Source of the DNA: an uncultured Dehalococcoidia bacterium
Lineage (GTDB): Bacteria > Chloroflexota > Dehalococcoidia > Lucifugimonadales > Lucifugimonadaceae
Reading direction: 5' to 3'
Assembly (NCBI GenBank): GCA_913052475.1
Contig: CAJXEJ010000021.1
Coordinates: 1 to 38,964, forward strand
DNA length: 38,964 nucleotides
In this document: in pieces, positions 1-7,881 of the stretch
Layout of the letters: each line of letters starts with the position of its first letter
Numbering within the stretch: the stretch's first letter is position 1
The notes under the pieces: generated by a model
Database searches by the model: none
Told to the model about the DNA's origin: nothing
What the model saw: only the letters and a program-made list of their open reading frames with translations
Translations under genes and position numbers: made by a program

Positions 1-629
1 GTGTTCACGAGTGACGTTGGGTAGACGATGTCAAAGTTTGCGTCATCACCAAAGGCGCCGAAGTTAACCTGAAGGGTGAGCAGCGCCGGGTTGGTGCCAT
101 CACCAGCGAAGTCAACGGTTACAGCGACACCTGTAACAGCAATACTCGTACCGGTCTGGACCACCTTGATGGCGCTGACAGCTCCAATGATTGGACTTGT
201 AGCTTTATCCGTGAGGGTGACCTGAATTTTGTCACCAGCGGAGTTAAAGCCTGACCCAGCAACCTGGGTAACATCGGTACCGACCGCATGGCCATGGTAA
301 CCCAAGTTATCACGCTCATTGCTAGTGACCGTGGTTGTTGTATTTAGGTCCGCGTCAATAATTGTGACTATGAATCGATCGGAATTAGTAACGATGTCTC
401 GTGCCGTTGTTCCAGTCGAAGCATTTGAGGCATAAGTCCCATACACCGTGGTAGCAGATTTCCGACCTGACACAGCCGTTGAAGGCTCTGTGGTCAGTCC
501 AGATGCTTTGTTGGTGACGTACACCTTAGCATCCACTGCCGCACTGGCGGAGTGAGAGAGGCCTATAACAGCTACCGCAACCAACGCAATAAGCGTAAGC
601 CCGGAAAGCAATTTAACTGATAGCTTCAC
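1..629 (-). CDS. Secreted surface (S-layer-like) protein, 3'-truncated by the window edge
   Basis: The reading frame is open from a GTG at 629 to the window edge, about 209 residues, and continues outside. An AGGGGG ribosome-binding sequence (644-639) sits 9 nt before the GTG, which decides the start. Residues 1-30 form a signal peptide: a Lys-containing n-region, a hydrophobic stretch (LTLIALVAVAVIG) and a small-residue cleavage site SASA/AV. The mature part is rich in Thr, Ser, Val, Gly and Asp and has almost no Cys. It contains an IVTIIDADLN stretch resembling the Ca-binding-type or Ig-like beta domains of exported surface proteins. I infer a cell-surface or S-layer role, but no specific family is recognised. 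It is preceded by a long structured leader. Confidence 0.7.
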   Translation of the reverse strand, partial: MKLSVKLLSGLTLIALVAVAVIGLSHSASAAVDAKVYVTNKASGLTTEPSTAVSGRKSATTVYGTYASNASTGTTARDIVTNSDRFIVTIIDADLNTTTTVTSNERDNLGYHGHAVGTDVTQVAGSGFNSAGDKIQVTLTDKATSPIIGAVSAIKVVQTGTSIAVTGVAVTVDFAGDGTNPALLTLQVNFGAFGDDANFDIVYPTSLVN

Positions 630-696
630 AGCTTCAGTCCCCCTTGCATCCGCGTATTCACCCACAACAATGGCAGAAGGCAGAAAATAAATTCTT

Positions 697-776
697 CCAC
701 CATTGCCAGGTGGTATGAAACCCGGAGATCTCCATACTTTTATCCCTCCGCAGTTGCGGAGGGGTTACCGGCTCCG
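697..776 (-). ncRNA. Candidate structured 5' leader RNA (riboswitch-like, unassigned)
   Basis: Read on the minus strand upstream of the surface protein. A perfect 8-bp hairpin is present (CCCTCCGC/GCGGAGGG, 744-751 with 756-763, loop of 4). CGGAG/CTCCG pairing (772-776 with 723-727) would enclose it. AACCC/GGGTT (762-766 with 719-723) and GTATG/CATAC (733-737 with 713-717) are further complementary pairs that cross the first helix. A final hairpin, CCACC/GGTGG (697-701 with 709-713), lies about 68 nt before the start codon. Nested and crossing complementarity of this density suggests a cis-regulatory RNA. I could not match it to a named riboswitch class. Confidence 0.4.
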
Positions 777-1029
777 TTATTTCTAGTACAGTCCAAATGT
801 CAGCCAACCGGCACGCGCGACACCAGACTTCGGGACAAACCCAAGCGATTTAATCATCGCAGTGAATACGATGTCAACCCGTTCAGTGTATGCCCTTTGA
901 CGATTTCTACGATTCTTTATGAGAAACACACATCCGTTGCCGAATATGTGATCCCGAGCCGTATAAACCTATTCCGACGAACTATAAAGAGACTGTTGAA
1001 CGAGTGTCAACGAATTCTGTAACAATATA

Positions 1030-1098
1030 AAGCGAGTTTGCGTTACCAGAGAATTACATCTGCGCAACGTAATACATTGAATATTCGCAAACTCGCTT
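1030..1098 (-). terminator. Long inverted repeat downstream of rho, probable terminator
   Basis: A perfect 13-bp inverted repeat: AAGCGAGTTTGCG at 1030-1042 and its complement at 1086-1098, separated by 43 nt. It begins 7 nt after the rho stop codon. On the minus strand the stem is followed by the weakly U-rich TATATTGTT; on the plus strand it is followed by TTTT. It probably ends or stabilises the rho mRNA. The large loop makes it an atypical intrinsic terminator. Confidence 0.5.
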
Positions 1099-1104
1099 TT
1101 TCAA

Positions 1105-2508
1105 CTAAACCTTTTCTGGTTTGGTTATCGAGCCCAGGAACTCTTCATTACTCTGGGTTCGAGACATTCGTTCGAGAATTCGTTCGGCAGCTTCAGTTGG
1201 GCTATTGGAGTCTTGCCCAATAATTCCCATCATTCGGCGAAGAAGCCAGACTTGCTTCAATGTCCCATCGTCCTGAAGCAACTCTTCATGGCGCGTACCA
1301 CTGCGCTCGATGTCGATTGCAGGCCACAGACGGCGTTCTGCCATTCTGCGATCAAGATGCAATTCCATGTTACCGGTACCTTTGAACTCCTCGTAAACGA
1401 CGTCGTCCAAACGCGATCCGGTATCTATAAGCGCTGTTCCGATAATAGTGAGACTGCCTGCCTCTTCACAGTTCTTGGCTGCTCCAAAGAACTGCCTCGG
1501 TGGGTAGAGAGCGTTAGGGTCCATACCTCCCGACAGCGTTTTACCGCTGCTTGGAACCGAAAGATTGTATGCACGCGCGAGGCGAGTAATACTATCGAGC
1601 AGTACGACGACGTCCTCGCCGCTCTCGACAAGACGCCGTGCTCGTTCGAGGGCTACTTCAGCTGTGCGGCACTGATCTCCGATCGGCTCGTCGAATGTCG
1701 AACTGAACACCTCACCTTTAATAGTGCGGCGCATGTCAGTTACTTCTTCAGGTCGTTCGCCGATCAGAGCAACGATGATGTAAATCTCAGGATTGTTCTC
1801 GGTAATACCGGCGGCGATCTGCTTGAGAAGGACGGTCTTACCGGCCTTTGGTGGCGCAACGATGAGTGCACGCTGGCCCTTGCCGATTGGAGCCACCATG
1901 TCGACCATTCGAGTCGACATCATCTTTGGAGTGGTCGCCAGAATAATCTGTTCATTCGGATAAACCGATGTGAACTGATCGAACTTCGGTCGCTTCATAG
2001 CCGATTCTGGATCGTATCCGTTCACAAGCTCAACACGGATTAGCCCAAAGTACTTCTCTCCCTCGGTCGGAGGGCGAACCTGACCGGCGACCATGTCGCC
2101 CTGTCGGAGTCCGAATCGACGTATCTGGCTTTGTGAAACATATATATCTTCTGTTCCGCCACGCTTGCCCGGTGTTCGCAGGAAGCCATAGCCATCACCA
2201 AAATGATCGAGAATCCCAGCACCAACCAGTTGGTCGGTAGTTTCTGCTACGTTTGCCAGAACCTCTAAAACCAATTCATTTCGCTGAGTTGGAACTCGCT
2301 TGATGCCTTTGTCGATGGCCATCTGGCGGAGTTCATCGTTCGTTTTTGCGCCCAGATTCCCTAAATCGGGTAGTGTGCTCTCGTCTACCTCGAAATTGTC
2401 TTTCGGAAGTCCACTCAGACGTCCGCCGCCGCCGCCGCCTCGTGATCGACGTCGGCCTGACCTACGGCGGTTGCCACCGCGAGATTGGGATCTGGTTTGG
2501 GTAGTCAG
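1105..2508 (-). CDS. rho: Transcription termination factor Rho
   Basis: ATP-dependent hexameric RNA helicase that terminates transcription in the cytoplasm. From the N-terminus the frame encodes an Arg/Gly-rich basic tail ([16 protein letters not shown]), a Rho N-terminal helical segment, an OB/cold-shock RNA-binding domain ([14 protein letters not shown]) and a RecA-like motor. The motor has Walker A (APPKAGKT), Walker B ([16 protein letters not shown]), the Q-loop region ([10 protein letters not shown]) and the R-loop/arginine-finger block ([16 protein letters not shown]). The start is unusual. The longest canonical frame begins at TTG 2571 (488 aa) and a GTG lies at 2559, but neither has a Shine-Dalgarno sequence. 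A strong AGGAGG (2522-2517) lies 8 nt before an in-frame CTG at 2508, giving 467 aa, and I place the start there. The Gly/Arg insert in the N-terminus is typical of high-GC Gram-positive and Chloroflexota Rho proteins. Confidence 0.95.
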   Translation of the reverse strand: MTTQTRSQSRGGNRRRSGRRRSRGGGGGGRLSGLPKDNFEVDESTLPDLGNLGAKTNDELRQMAIDKGIKRVPTQRNELVLEVLANVAETTDQLVGAGILDHFGDGYGFLRTPGKRGGTEDIYVSQSQIRRFGLRQGDMVAGQVRPPTEGEKYFGLIRVELVNGYDPESAMKRPKFDQFTSVYPNEQIILATTPKMMSTRMVDMVAPIGKGQRALIVAPPKAGKTVLLKQIAAGITENNPEIYIIVALIGERPEEVTDMRRTIKGEVFSSTFDEPIGDQCRTAEVALERARRLVESGEDVVVLLDSITRLARAYNLSVPSSGKTLSGGMDPNALYPPRQFFGAAKNCEEAGSLTIIGTALIDTGSRLDDVVYEEFKGTGNMELHLDRRMAERRLWPAIDIERSGTRHEELLQDDGTLKQVWLLRRMMGIIGQDSNSPTEAAERILERMSRTQSNEEFLGSITKPEKV

Positions 2509-2955
2509 CTTAGGTTCCTCCTGCTGGTATCCGTTTGAATTGGCGATTCCGCACTGCACGTTGTCGATCAAAGTTGACCAACGACTTTCCGGGCCGAATC
2601 AGCGAATGTCCTTGAGAAATAAATGGAGTGAGTGTTGAAGACTGTCTGTGTGTGGGACATCCGTGCATGCATATGCCAGATATCGACGAGTCTAAATTTT
2701 GATTGCGCTTAGAGCGGTAGGTCGCACAGAAGTGAAATATCGACTGGCGAAGTCGCTCATATGAGCGGGTATCTGAGTTCCTGTAAAGGGAAAGCCCGAT
2801 GGCAGTAATCGATCATTACTGAGTGACGGGCATAGATAAAGTGTCAACGAAGATCCCGAGCCGGTTCATTCGTTCGTTTCAATCAATGTTATCAAAACGC
2901 TGGGCAAAAAAACTAGTCCTTACAGGTCAACAGGTCTATTCGGCGCACCCGCTGG
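2509..2955. other. Rho leader / pyrG-rho intergenic region
   Basis: About 380-450 bases without a gene, depending on the rho start chosen. It contains the long hairpin at 2794-2831 and the presumed rho promoter and leader on the minus strand. Only short overlapping out-of-frame ORFs occur. Confidence 0.6.
2794..2831 (-). terminator. Hairpin terminator downstream of pyrG
   Basis: An interrupted stem on the minus strand. The outer arm GCCCG/CGGGC pairs 2794-2798 with 2827-2831. The inner arm CAGTAAT/ATTACTG pairs 2803-2809 with 2815-2821 around a 5-nt loop. On the minus strand it is followed by TTTCCCTTT. It lies about 125 nt after the pyrG stop, so it probably ends pyrG transcription. It could instead be an attenuator in the rho leader. 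Confidence 0.55.
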
Positions 2956-4590
2956 CTACTCTTCTCCGAAGAAATCGTGCTGCCCGCCTTCTCTCAAAGT
3001 GTTGCGAGCGATGTGGATAAATTCTCTGAACAAGGGGTGTGGTCGTTCCGGTCGTGATCCAAATTCCGGATGGAACTGACTGCCGACCATAAACGGGTGA
3101 CCGTAGACCTCGGTGACTTCCACCAACGAGCCGTCAGGCGATGTACCGGAAGCGATGAGCCCAGCTTCTTCCAACTGGATTCGATATTCGTTGTTAAATT
3201 CGTATCGGTGCCTGTGTCGTTCATCGGTCGACTCTTTGTCGTATGCGGCTCGCACCACCGTCCCTTCCTTGAGGAAACATGGGTAAACACCGAGTCGCAT
3301 CGTGCCACCGGTAGAGTGAAGCTCTTCCTGTCCTTCCATGAAAGCGATCACAGGGCTTGCTGCGTCGGGATCGATTTCTAGAGATGTCGCATCGGCAATG
3401 CCTAGTTCGTTCCGGGCGTACTCGACCACCATGACTTGCATACCAAGACACAATCCAAGGTAGGGAATCTTCGCGGTTCGTGCGTAGTTTGCTGCTGCAA
3501 TCATGCCTTCAAGGCCGCGTTCACCGAAGCCGCCCGGCACGACGATTCCTCGAGCCGTTCCAAGCAGCTGCTCGGCACCGTGCTTTTCGATATCTTCAGC
3601 AGCGATCCACTGGATGTTCACTTTTCGGTCGTTGTGTAGACCTGCGTGATGGAGGGCTTCCACAACCGAAAGATAAGAGTCCTGTAGCTCGACGTACTTG
3701 CCTACTAGGGCGATGTCGATCTCTGGGTGCTCTTCCTCGTCAACCCTCACGATAGTGCGCCACGAATCTAGATCGGGGGTGGTGTCGGGAAGATCGAGAC
3801 CGTCTGTCAGAATCGTGCCAAAACCCTCGGCTTCCAAATGCAACGGCACTTCGTACACGCTCGCCAGAGTTGGAAGCGAGATCACCGCCTCGGTAGTAAC
3901 GTCGCAATAAAGCGCTATCTTGCGTCTCTCATCTTCACCAGTTTCTTGATCGGCCCTGCAAAGAATCGCATCGGGCTGAACCCCCATCCCTCGGAGAGTG
4001 TTGACGCTGTGTTGAGTCGGTTTTGTCTTCAACTCACCCGTGGTGCCCAGAAAAGGGAGAAGGGTGACATGAACATAGAAGGTGTCGCCCTGGCCGACTG
4101 TGTTACGAACCTGGCGGATCGCCTCGATAAACGGTTGACCTTCGATGTCACCAACGGTTCCCCCAACTTCAACCACTACAACATCGGCCTGGGATTTCTC
4201 AGCAAGCCTGAGAATGCGGTCCTTGATAAGGTTGGTGACGTGGGGTACGGTCTGGATCGTGCCACCAAGATACTGGCCGGCACGTTCGTTGGCGATTACT
4301 TCTGAATAGATCTGCCCGGCCGTGACGTTCGAGAGTTCGGTCAGCTCGACATCAATGAATCGCTCGTAGTGGCCCAGATCGAGATCGGTTTCGCTGCCAT
4401 CGACCGTCACGAATACCTCGCCATGTTGATATGGCGACATAGTGCCGGGATCGACATTCAGGTAGGGATCGAGTTTCAGCACCGATACTGACATTCCCCG
4501 GCTCTTCAGCATTCTGCCGATCGACGCTACCGCGATTCCTTTTCCGAGGGAACTGACAACGCCACCCGTTACGAAAATGAATTTGCTCAT
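2956..4590 (-). CDS. pyrG: CTP synthase
   Basis: Converts UTP to CTP using ATP and glutamine-derived ammonia, the last step of pyrimidine nucleotide synthesis. At 544 aa it has the normal family length. The N-terminal synthetase domain starts with the typical KFIFVTGGVVSSLGKGI (P-loop) and contains the DPYLNVDPGTMSPYQHGEVFV block and the EVGGTVGDIE motif. The C-terminal class I glutamine amidotransferase domain has the nucleophile loop GLCLGMQ and the catalytic HPEF motif near the end. The ATG has a GGAG ribosome-binding sequence 9 nt upstream. It is transcribed away from gatC and towards rho. All key motifs are intact. Confidence 0.97.
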   Translation of the reverse strand: MSKFIFVTGGVVSSLGKGIAVASIGRMLKSRGMSVSVLKLDPYLNVDPGTMSPYQHGEVFVTVDGSETDLDLGHYERFIDVELTELSNVTAGQIYSEVIANERAGQYLGGTIQTVPHVTNLIKDRILRLAEKSQADVVVVEVGGTVGDIEGQPFIEAIRQVRNTVGQGDTFYVHVTLLPFLGTTGELKTKPTQHSVNTLRGMGVQPDAILCRADQETGEDERRKIALYCDVTTEAVISLPTLASVYEVPLHLEAEGFGTILTDGLDLPDTTPDLDSWRTIVRVDEEEHPEIDIALVGKYVELQDSYLSVVEALHHAGLHNDRKVNIQWIAAEDIEKHGAEQLLGTARGIVVPGGFGERGLEGMIAAANYARTAKIPYLGLCLGMQVMVVEYARNELGIADATSLEIDPDAASPVIAFMEGQEELHSTGGTMRLGVYPCFLKEGTVVRAAYDKESTDERHRHRYEFNNEYRIQLEEAGLIASGTSPDGSLVEVTEVYGHPFMVGSQFHPEFGSRPERPHPLFREFIHIARNTLREGGQHDFFGEE

Positions 4591-5005
4591 GTGCTGGCTC
4601 CGGCCTCGTGAATGTTAACGGTTTCGCGTCGACCCGACGTAGCTGCCGAGATGTGTAACGGAAGTGATCTGTTGGAGGGGAAGTGCAACCGCCTGTCGAT
4701 GCAGGTGAGAACTAATACCGAATTCGATATCTGGTTAAAACGGCTCTTTGCAGAGATTGCACACATCCTCGGGTGGGGTTACGGCCTCAGGAGTTCCTGT
4801 AAAAAATAACCCTACACGGGACTCGATTCTAGGCAACCAGAATCAGAGGTGTCAAACAGTTCAGGTGTGGTTTCAGTGCGTTTCATTCAACCCTCGACCT
4901 TTTACCCGCTGCTACACTCGATCTTTCGCAATGAATAACGGTCGAAATTCTGTGTCCATTACCTGACGAAATGGACACAGCAACGGTCACAAAACTTGGA
5001 AACAT
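4591..5005. other. pyrG/gatC divergent intergenic region
   Basis: 415 bases between divergently transcribed genes. It holds the two promoter regions, a copy of CCTACACGG at 4811-4819 (the element clustered near 18.7 kb) and a perfect 11-bp inverted repeat at 4950-4980 just before gatC. No credible ORF or structural RNA was seen. Confidence 0.6.
4950..4980 (+). promoter_or_regulatory. Perfect inverted repeat in the gatC leader
   Basis: CTGTGTCCATT (4950-4960), a 9-nt spacer and the exact complement AATGGACACAG (4970-4980). It ends 25 nt before the gatC ATG. It would fold into an 11-bp RNA hairpin just upstream of the ribosome-binding region, or act as a dimeric operator. There is no T-tract, so it is unlikely to be a terminator. 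Confidence 0.5.
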
Positions 5006-5296
5006 ATGGATCCACTAACTTCGGCAGATGTTGAGTACATCGCGCGGCTTGCATATATAAAACTCTCCGACGAAGAGACGGAAGACATGCGAGTGCAGCT
5101 TTCCAATATCCTCGGGCATTTCGCATCGCTTTCAACCGTCGAGACGGATGGCGTTGAGGCCACCGGTCATACAACCGATTCGAATACGGTAATGCGCAAA
5201 GACGAACCGCAACCTCCGCTCGATCAGGACGACGTACTTCGAAACGCTCCCGACCGTGATGGTGAATTCGTTCGGGTTCGCCCGGTTCTCGAATAA
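5006..5296 (+). CDS. gatC: Asp/Glu-tRNA amidotransferase subunit C
   Basis: Small subunit of GatCAB, which amidates mischarged Glu-tRNA(Gln) or Asp-tRNA(Asn). GatC stabilises GatA and bridges it to GatB. The 96-residue length is typical. The N-terminal helical part (VEYIARLAYIKLSDEE, then LSNILGHFASL) and the C-terminal MRKDEPQPPL and VLRNAPD blocks match the family. The stop is 53 nt before gatA, so they form one operon. gatB is not in the window. Confidence 0.93.
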   Translation: MDPLTSADVEYIARLAYIKLSDEETEDMRVQLSNILGHFASLSTVETDGVEATGHTTDSNTVMRKDEPQPPLDQDDVLRNAPDRDGEFVRVRPVLE

Positions 5297-5349
5297 CCCA
5301 CATACATTCTGCTCAAATCACCGAATTCCTGCTCAGTTAGAAACACCGA

Positions 5350-6831
5350 ATGACAACCCAGTCCGCCAATTCCGATCTTTACTTCTCGACTGCACGTGAG
5401 CTCCGGGCCATGTTCGATACCCGAGAAATCTCCTCAGTCGAAGCCACGCGATCAATACTCGAACGAATTTCCGCTCTCGAACCCAGCCTGAATTCGTTCA
5501 TCACGGTTACTCCTGAACGGGCTATTGCCGACGCTGAGATTGCCGATCAGCGATTGCAAGGATCAGGGCAGAAACCGACTTCCCTAACTGGCGTTCCGAT
5601 TATGGTCAAAGACAACTTCTCGACGAAAGATGTTGAAACAACCGCCGCTTCAAAAATATTGAAGGGATATATCCCTCCTTATGACGGCACTGCGGTTCGC
5701 AACCTGAAAGATGCCGGTGCGATCATCTTGGGTAAAGGGAACCTCGATGAGTTCGCAATGGGATCATCGAACGAGAACTCGGCATTCGGAGCTGTGCATA
5801 ATCCTTGGGATACCGAACTGGTTCCCGGAGGCAGTTCTGGTGGAGCCGCTGCTGCCGTAGCGGCTGGCGAATGTTTTGTTTCTTTCGGTTCCGATACTGG
5901 TGGGAGTATTCGCCAACCGGCTTCCCTATGTGGAATCGTTGGCATGAAGCCGACATACGGTCTGGTAAGTCGATTCGGCTTGCTTGCGTTCGGTTCGTCG
6001 TTGGATCAAATCGGACCGCTCACACGTAGCGTTGCAGATTGCGCAGACGCACTAAACATCGTTTCGAGTCACGACCACAGGGATTCCACGTCAGTGGCAG
6101 CACCGTTCACTGATTTTGCGCAGGATATTGAAGTCGGTGTCGGTGGAATGAACATTGGTGTTCCCAGGGAATATCTTGTTGATGGCATTGAGCCCGGTGT
6201 GAAAGAAGCGTTTGAAGCATCGCTCCAAACACTTGAGGATCTTGGTGCGAACATTCGCGAAACTACGCTCCCACTCACCGATCATGCTCTAGCGGTCTAC
6301 TACATCATCGCCCCTTCTGAGGCATCGGCAAACCTGTCGAGATACGACGGCGTGAAATACGGTCTGGGTGCCGTGGAGGCCGACACGTCGGCGCAGGCGA
6401 CAGAAGCAGCCCGTGGCGAGGGATTCGGCGACGAGGTCAAACGTCGGATATTCCTTGGAACCTACGCACTTTCTGCGGGTTACTACGACGCCTATTACAA
6501 GAAAGCGCAACAGGTTCGAACACTCATCAGACGAGAGTTCACTGATAGCTTCTTGAAGTTCGATGCGCTGGTTACACCAACATCACCGGGAACCGCGTTC
6601 AAGATCGGCGATAAAACAGACGATCCGTTCCAGATGTACATGAATGATGTCTGCACGATTCCGGTGAACATCGCCGGCCTGCCAGCGATATCAATTCCCG
6701 GCGGCATGTCCGATGAATTGCCGGTCGGTCTGCAGTTCATCGGTCCGCAATTCGGTGACACGACCGTAATACGAGCCGCCGCAGCATATGAACTTGCCAC
6801 TACCTGGCACAAGAACCACCCACTCATTTGA
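5350..6831 (+). CDS. gatA: Asp/Glu-tRNA amidotransferase subunit A
   Basis: Glutaminase subunit of GatCAB, an amidase-signature enzyme that releases ammonia for tRNA-dependent Gln/Asn synthesis. At 493 aa it has the usual length. The Ser-cisSer-Lys triad is present: Lys87 in GVPIMVKDNF, Ser162 in GGSSGG and Ser186 in GSDTGGSIRQPA. The 24- and 75-residue spacings equal those of characterised GatA. It follows gatC directly and its stop abuts the small lipoprotein gene. It is clearly different from the second amidase at 9844, which lacks the GatA-specific C-terminal features. Confidence 0.96.
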   Translation: MTTQSANSDLYFSTARELRAMFDTREISSVEATRSILERISALEPSLNSFITVTPERAIADAEIADQRLQGSGQKPTSLTGVPIMVKDNFSTKDVETTAASKILKGYIPPYDGTAVRNLKDAGAIILGKGNLDEFAMGSSNENSAFGAVHNPWDTELVPGGSSGGAAAAVAAGECFVSFGSDTGGSIRQPASLCGIVGMKPTYGLVSRFGLLAFGSSLDQIGPLTRSVADCADALNIVSSHDHRDSTSVAAPFTDFAQDIEVGVGGMNIGVPREYLVDGIEPGVKEAFEASLQTLEDLGANIRETTLPLTDHALAVYYIIAPSEASANLSRYDGVKYGLGAVEADTSAQATEAARGEGFGDEVKRRIFLGTYALSAGYYDAYYKKAQQVRTLIRREFTDSFLKFDALVTPTSPGTAFKIGDKTDDPFQMYMNDVCTIPVNIAGLPAISIPGGMSDELPVGLQFIGPQFGDTTVIRAAAAYELATTWHKNHPLI

Positions 6832-6842
6832 ACAACATTAAC

Positions 6843-7280
6843 GTGACTAAAAACAACATGTTTTCGCGATTTGGTCTGATGGCACTCGTCCTGATGATCA
6901 CGGCCACCGTGGCGTGTACCAGCGATGTCGAACCAACGCCTTACGATCGAGAAGATTTCACTCCGATTGCCGGACCACCTCAGTTCCCGATTATTTTTGA
7001 AGGTAAGTACATCGTCGATGGTGAGCCGGGGCCTGCCGGCCAGACGATCTATGCCGAGTTCATCCACGGTGGTTCTCCCCGGTCCAGGACCTTTGATGGC
7101 GAGTATGTTCAGGTGGTACTTGGCCCGGTCAGCGAAGCAGATCTTAAACATGGGGTAATCAGCTTCTATCTCGGCACTCGAGATGGCGACCATGTGAAAG
7201 CCAAGGAAACATGGGAATGGAATCCTGTGGGATCACCCACGAACCAGATTCTTGACCTTAACTTCGAACGACTTCCTTAA
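6843..7280 (+). CDS. Small lipoprotein of unknown function
   Basis: About 140-145 residues. A hydrophobic signal (MFSRFGLMALVLMITATVAC) ends in a Cys with a loose lipobox (TVAC), so it is probably a lipid-anchored secreted protein. The mature part (about 120 aa) includes FEGKYIVDGEPGPAGQTIYAEF, resembling a small beta-sandwich (carboxypeptidase-regulatory or Ig-like) fold. No family is recognised. Start candidates are TTG 6828 (inside the gatA stop), GTG 6843 and ATG 6858, and none has a good ribosome-binding sequence. Lack of its own promoter space suggests it is read through from gatCA. Confidence 0.7.
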   Translation: MTKNNMFSRFGLMALVLMITATVACTSDVEPTPYDREDFTPIAGPPQFPIIFEGKYIVDGEPGPAGQTIYAEFIHGGSPRSRTFDGEYVQVVLGPVSEADLKHGVISFYLGTRDGDHVKAKETWEWNPVGSPTNQILDLNFERLP

Positions 7281-7327
7281 AGCTAAGAATCGACCGGCAT
7301 CACTAGTTTGCTAGGGGTAAATCGCAA

Positions 7328-7858
7328 ATGATTCGATCACTTGATGGCAAATCGGCGGTAATCGACCCGACTGCTTTTGTTTCTGAAACCGCTTATCTCA
7401 TTGGCGACATCGAGATCGGTCCCCGTTCAAGCATCTGGCCGGGCGTGGTGATCCGAGCCGATTCGGGCAAGATCAAGATTGGCGCCGGAACCAACATTCA
7501 GGACAATTCGGTACTTCATGCCGATGATGACGCTGAAATTGGCGACGATGTCACCATTGGGCACGGGGTTGTGTGCCATGCACGGAAAGTCGGCAATGGC
7601 AGTCTTCTCGGCAACAACAGCACACTGAACGAAGGCGTTGTGATTGGCAACAATTCGCTCGTTGCCGCTGGTTCCACGCTCAACGAGAACACAGTCTTTG
7701 AAGACAATGCGCTTGTTCGAGGCACGCCCGGCAAGGCACTTGGCACCGTACGGGAGCGTCACACTGCTCTGATGAAAGGTGCTGCTGCTTCCTACGTGAG
7801 AAGAATCGAGCGGTACGTCGATGCCGGGCTGGATCACGCGGGTCAGTCGGTTACGTAG
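7328..7858 (+). CDS. Gamma-carbonic-anhydrase-like hexapeptide-repeat protein
   Basis: A 176-aa left-handed beta-helix protein with successive hexapeptide repeats (IGDIEIG, IKIGAGTNIQDNSVLH, IGDDVTIGHGVVCH, IGNNSLVAAG). The three His positions of the gamma-CA Zn site appear in VLHAD, TIGHG and VCHAR. Family members are trimeric Zn or Fe proteins; many (YrdA/CaiE/PaaY type) have weak or unknown carbonic anhydrase activity. The loop normally reading MGA is NNST here. An AGGGG ribosome-binding sequence precedes the ATG. The gene ends 23 nt from the convergent argS. Confidence 0.88.
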   Translation: MIRSLDGKSAVIDPTAFVSETAYLIGDIEIGPRSSIWPGVVIRADSGKIKIGAGTNIQDNSVLHADDDAEIGDDVTIGHGVVCHARKVGNGSLLGNNSTLNEGVVIGNNSLVAAGSTLNENTVFEDNALVRGTPGKALGTVRERHTALMKGAAASYVRRIERYVDAGLDHAGQSVT

Positions 7859-7881
7859 GTTCTTTGCGCCGCTCGTACTGG

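Larger units (their letters stand above)
630..1104. other. Gene-free stretch between rho and the surface-protein gene
   Basis: 475 bases without a convincing gene. It holds the leader RNA of the minus-strand surface protein (697-776), an AT-rich stretch (about 840-1020) that probably contains its promoter, and the long inverted repeat next to the rho stop codon. No other coding or RNA signal was seen. Confidence 0.6.

Noticed and set aside
697-776. c-di-GMP-I (GEMM) riboswitch
   Set aside because: The plus strand has a GGGGTTACCG stretch like the GEMM 3' part, but the GCAAAGC core is absent and the downstream gene is on the minus strand.
1213-2043. Long plus-strand reading frame of 276 codons
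   Set aside because: It lies entirely antisense inside rho and its product has no recognisable domain; it is a codon-bias shadow.
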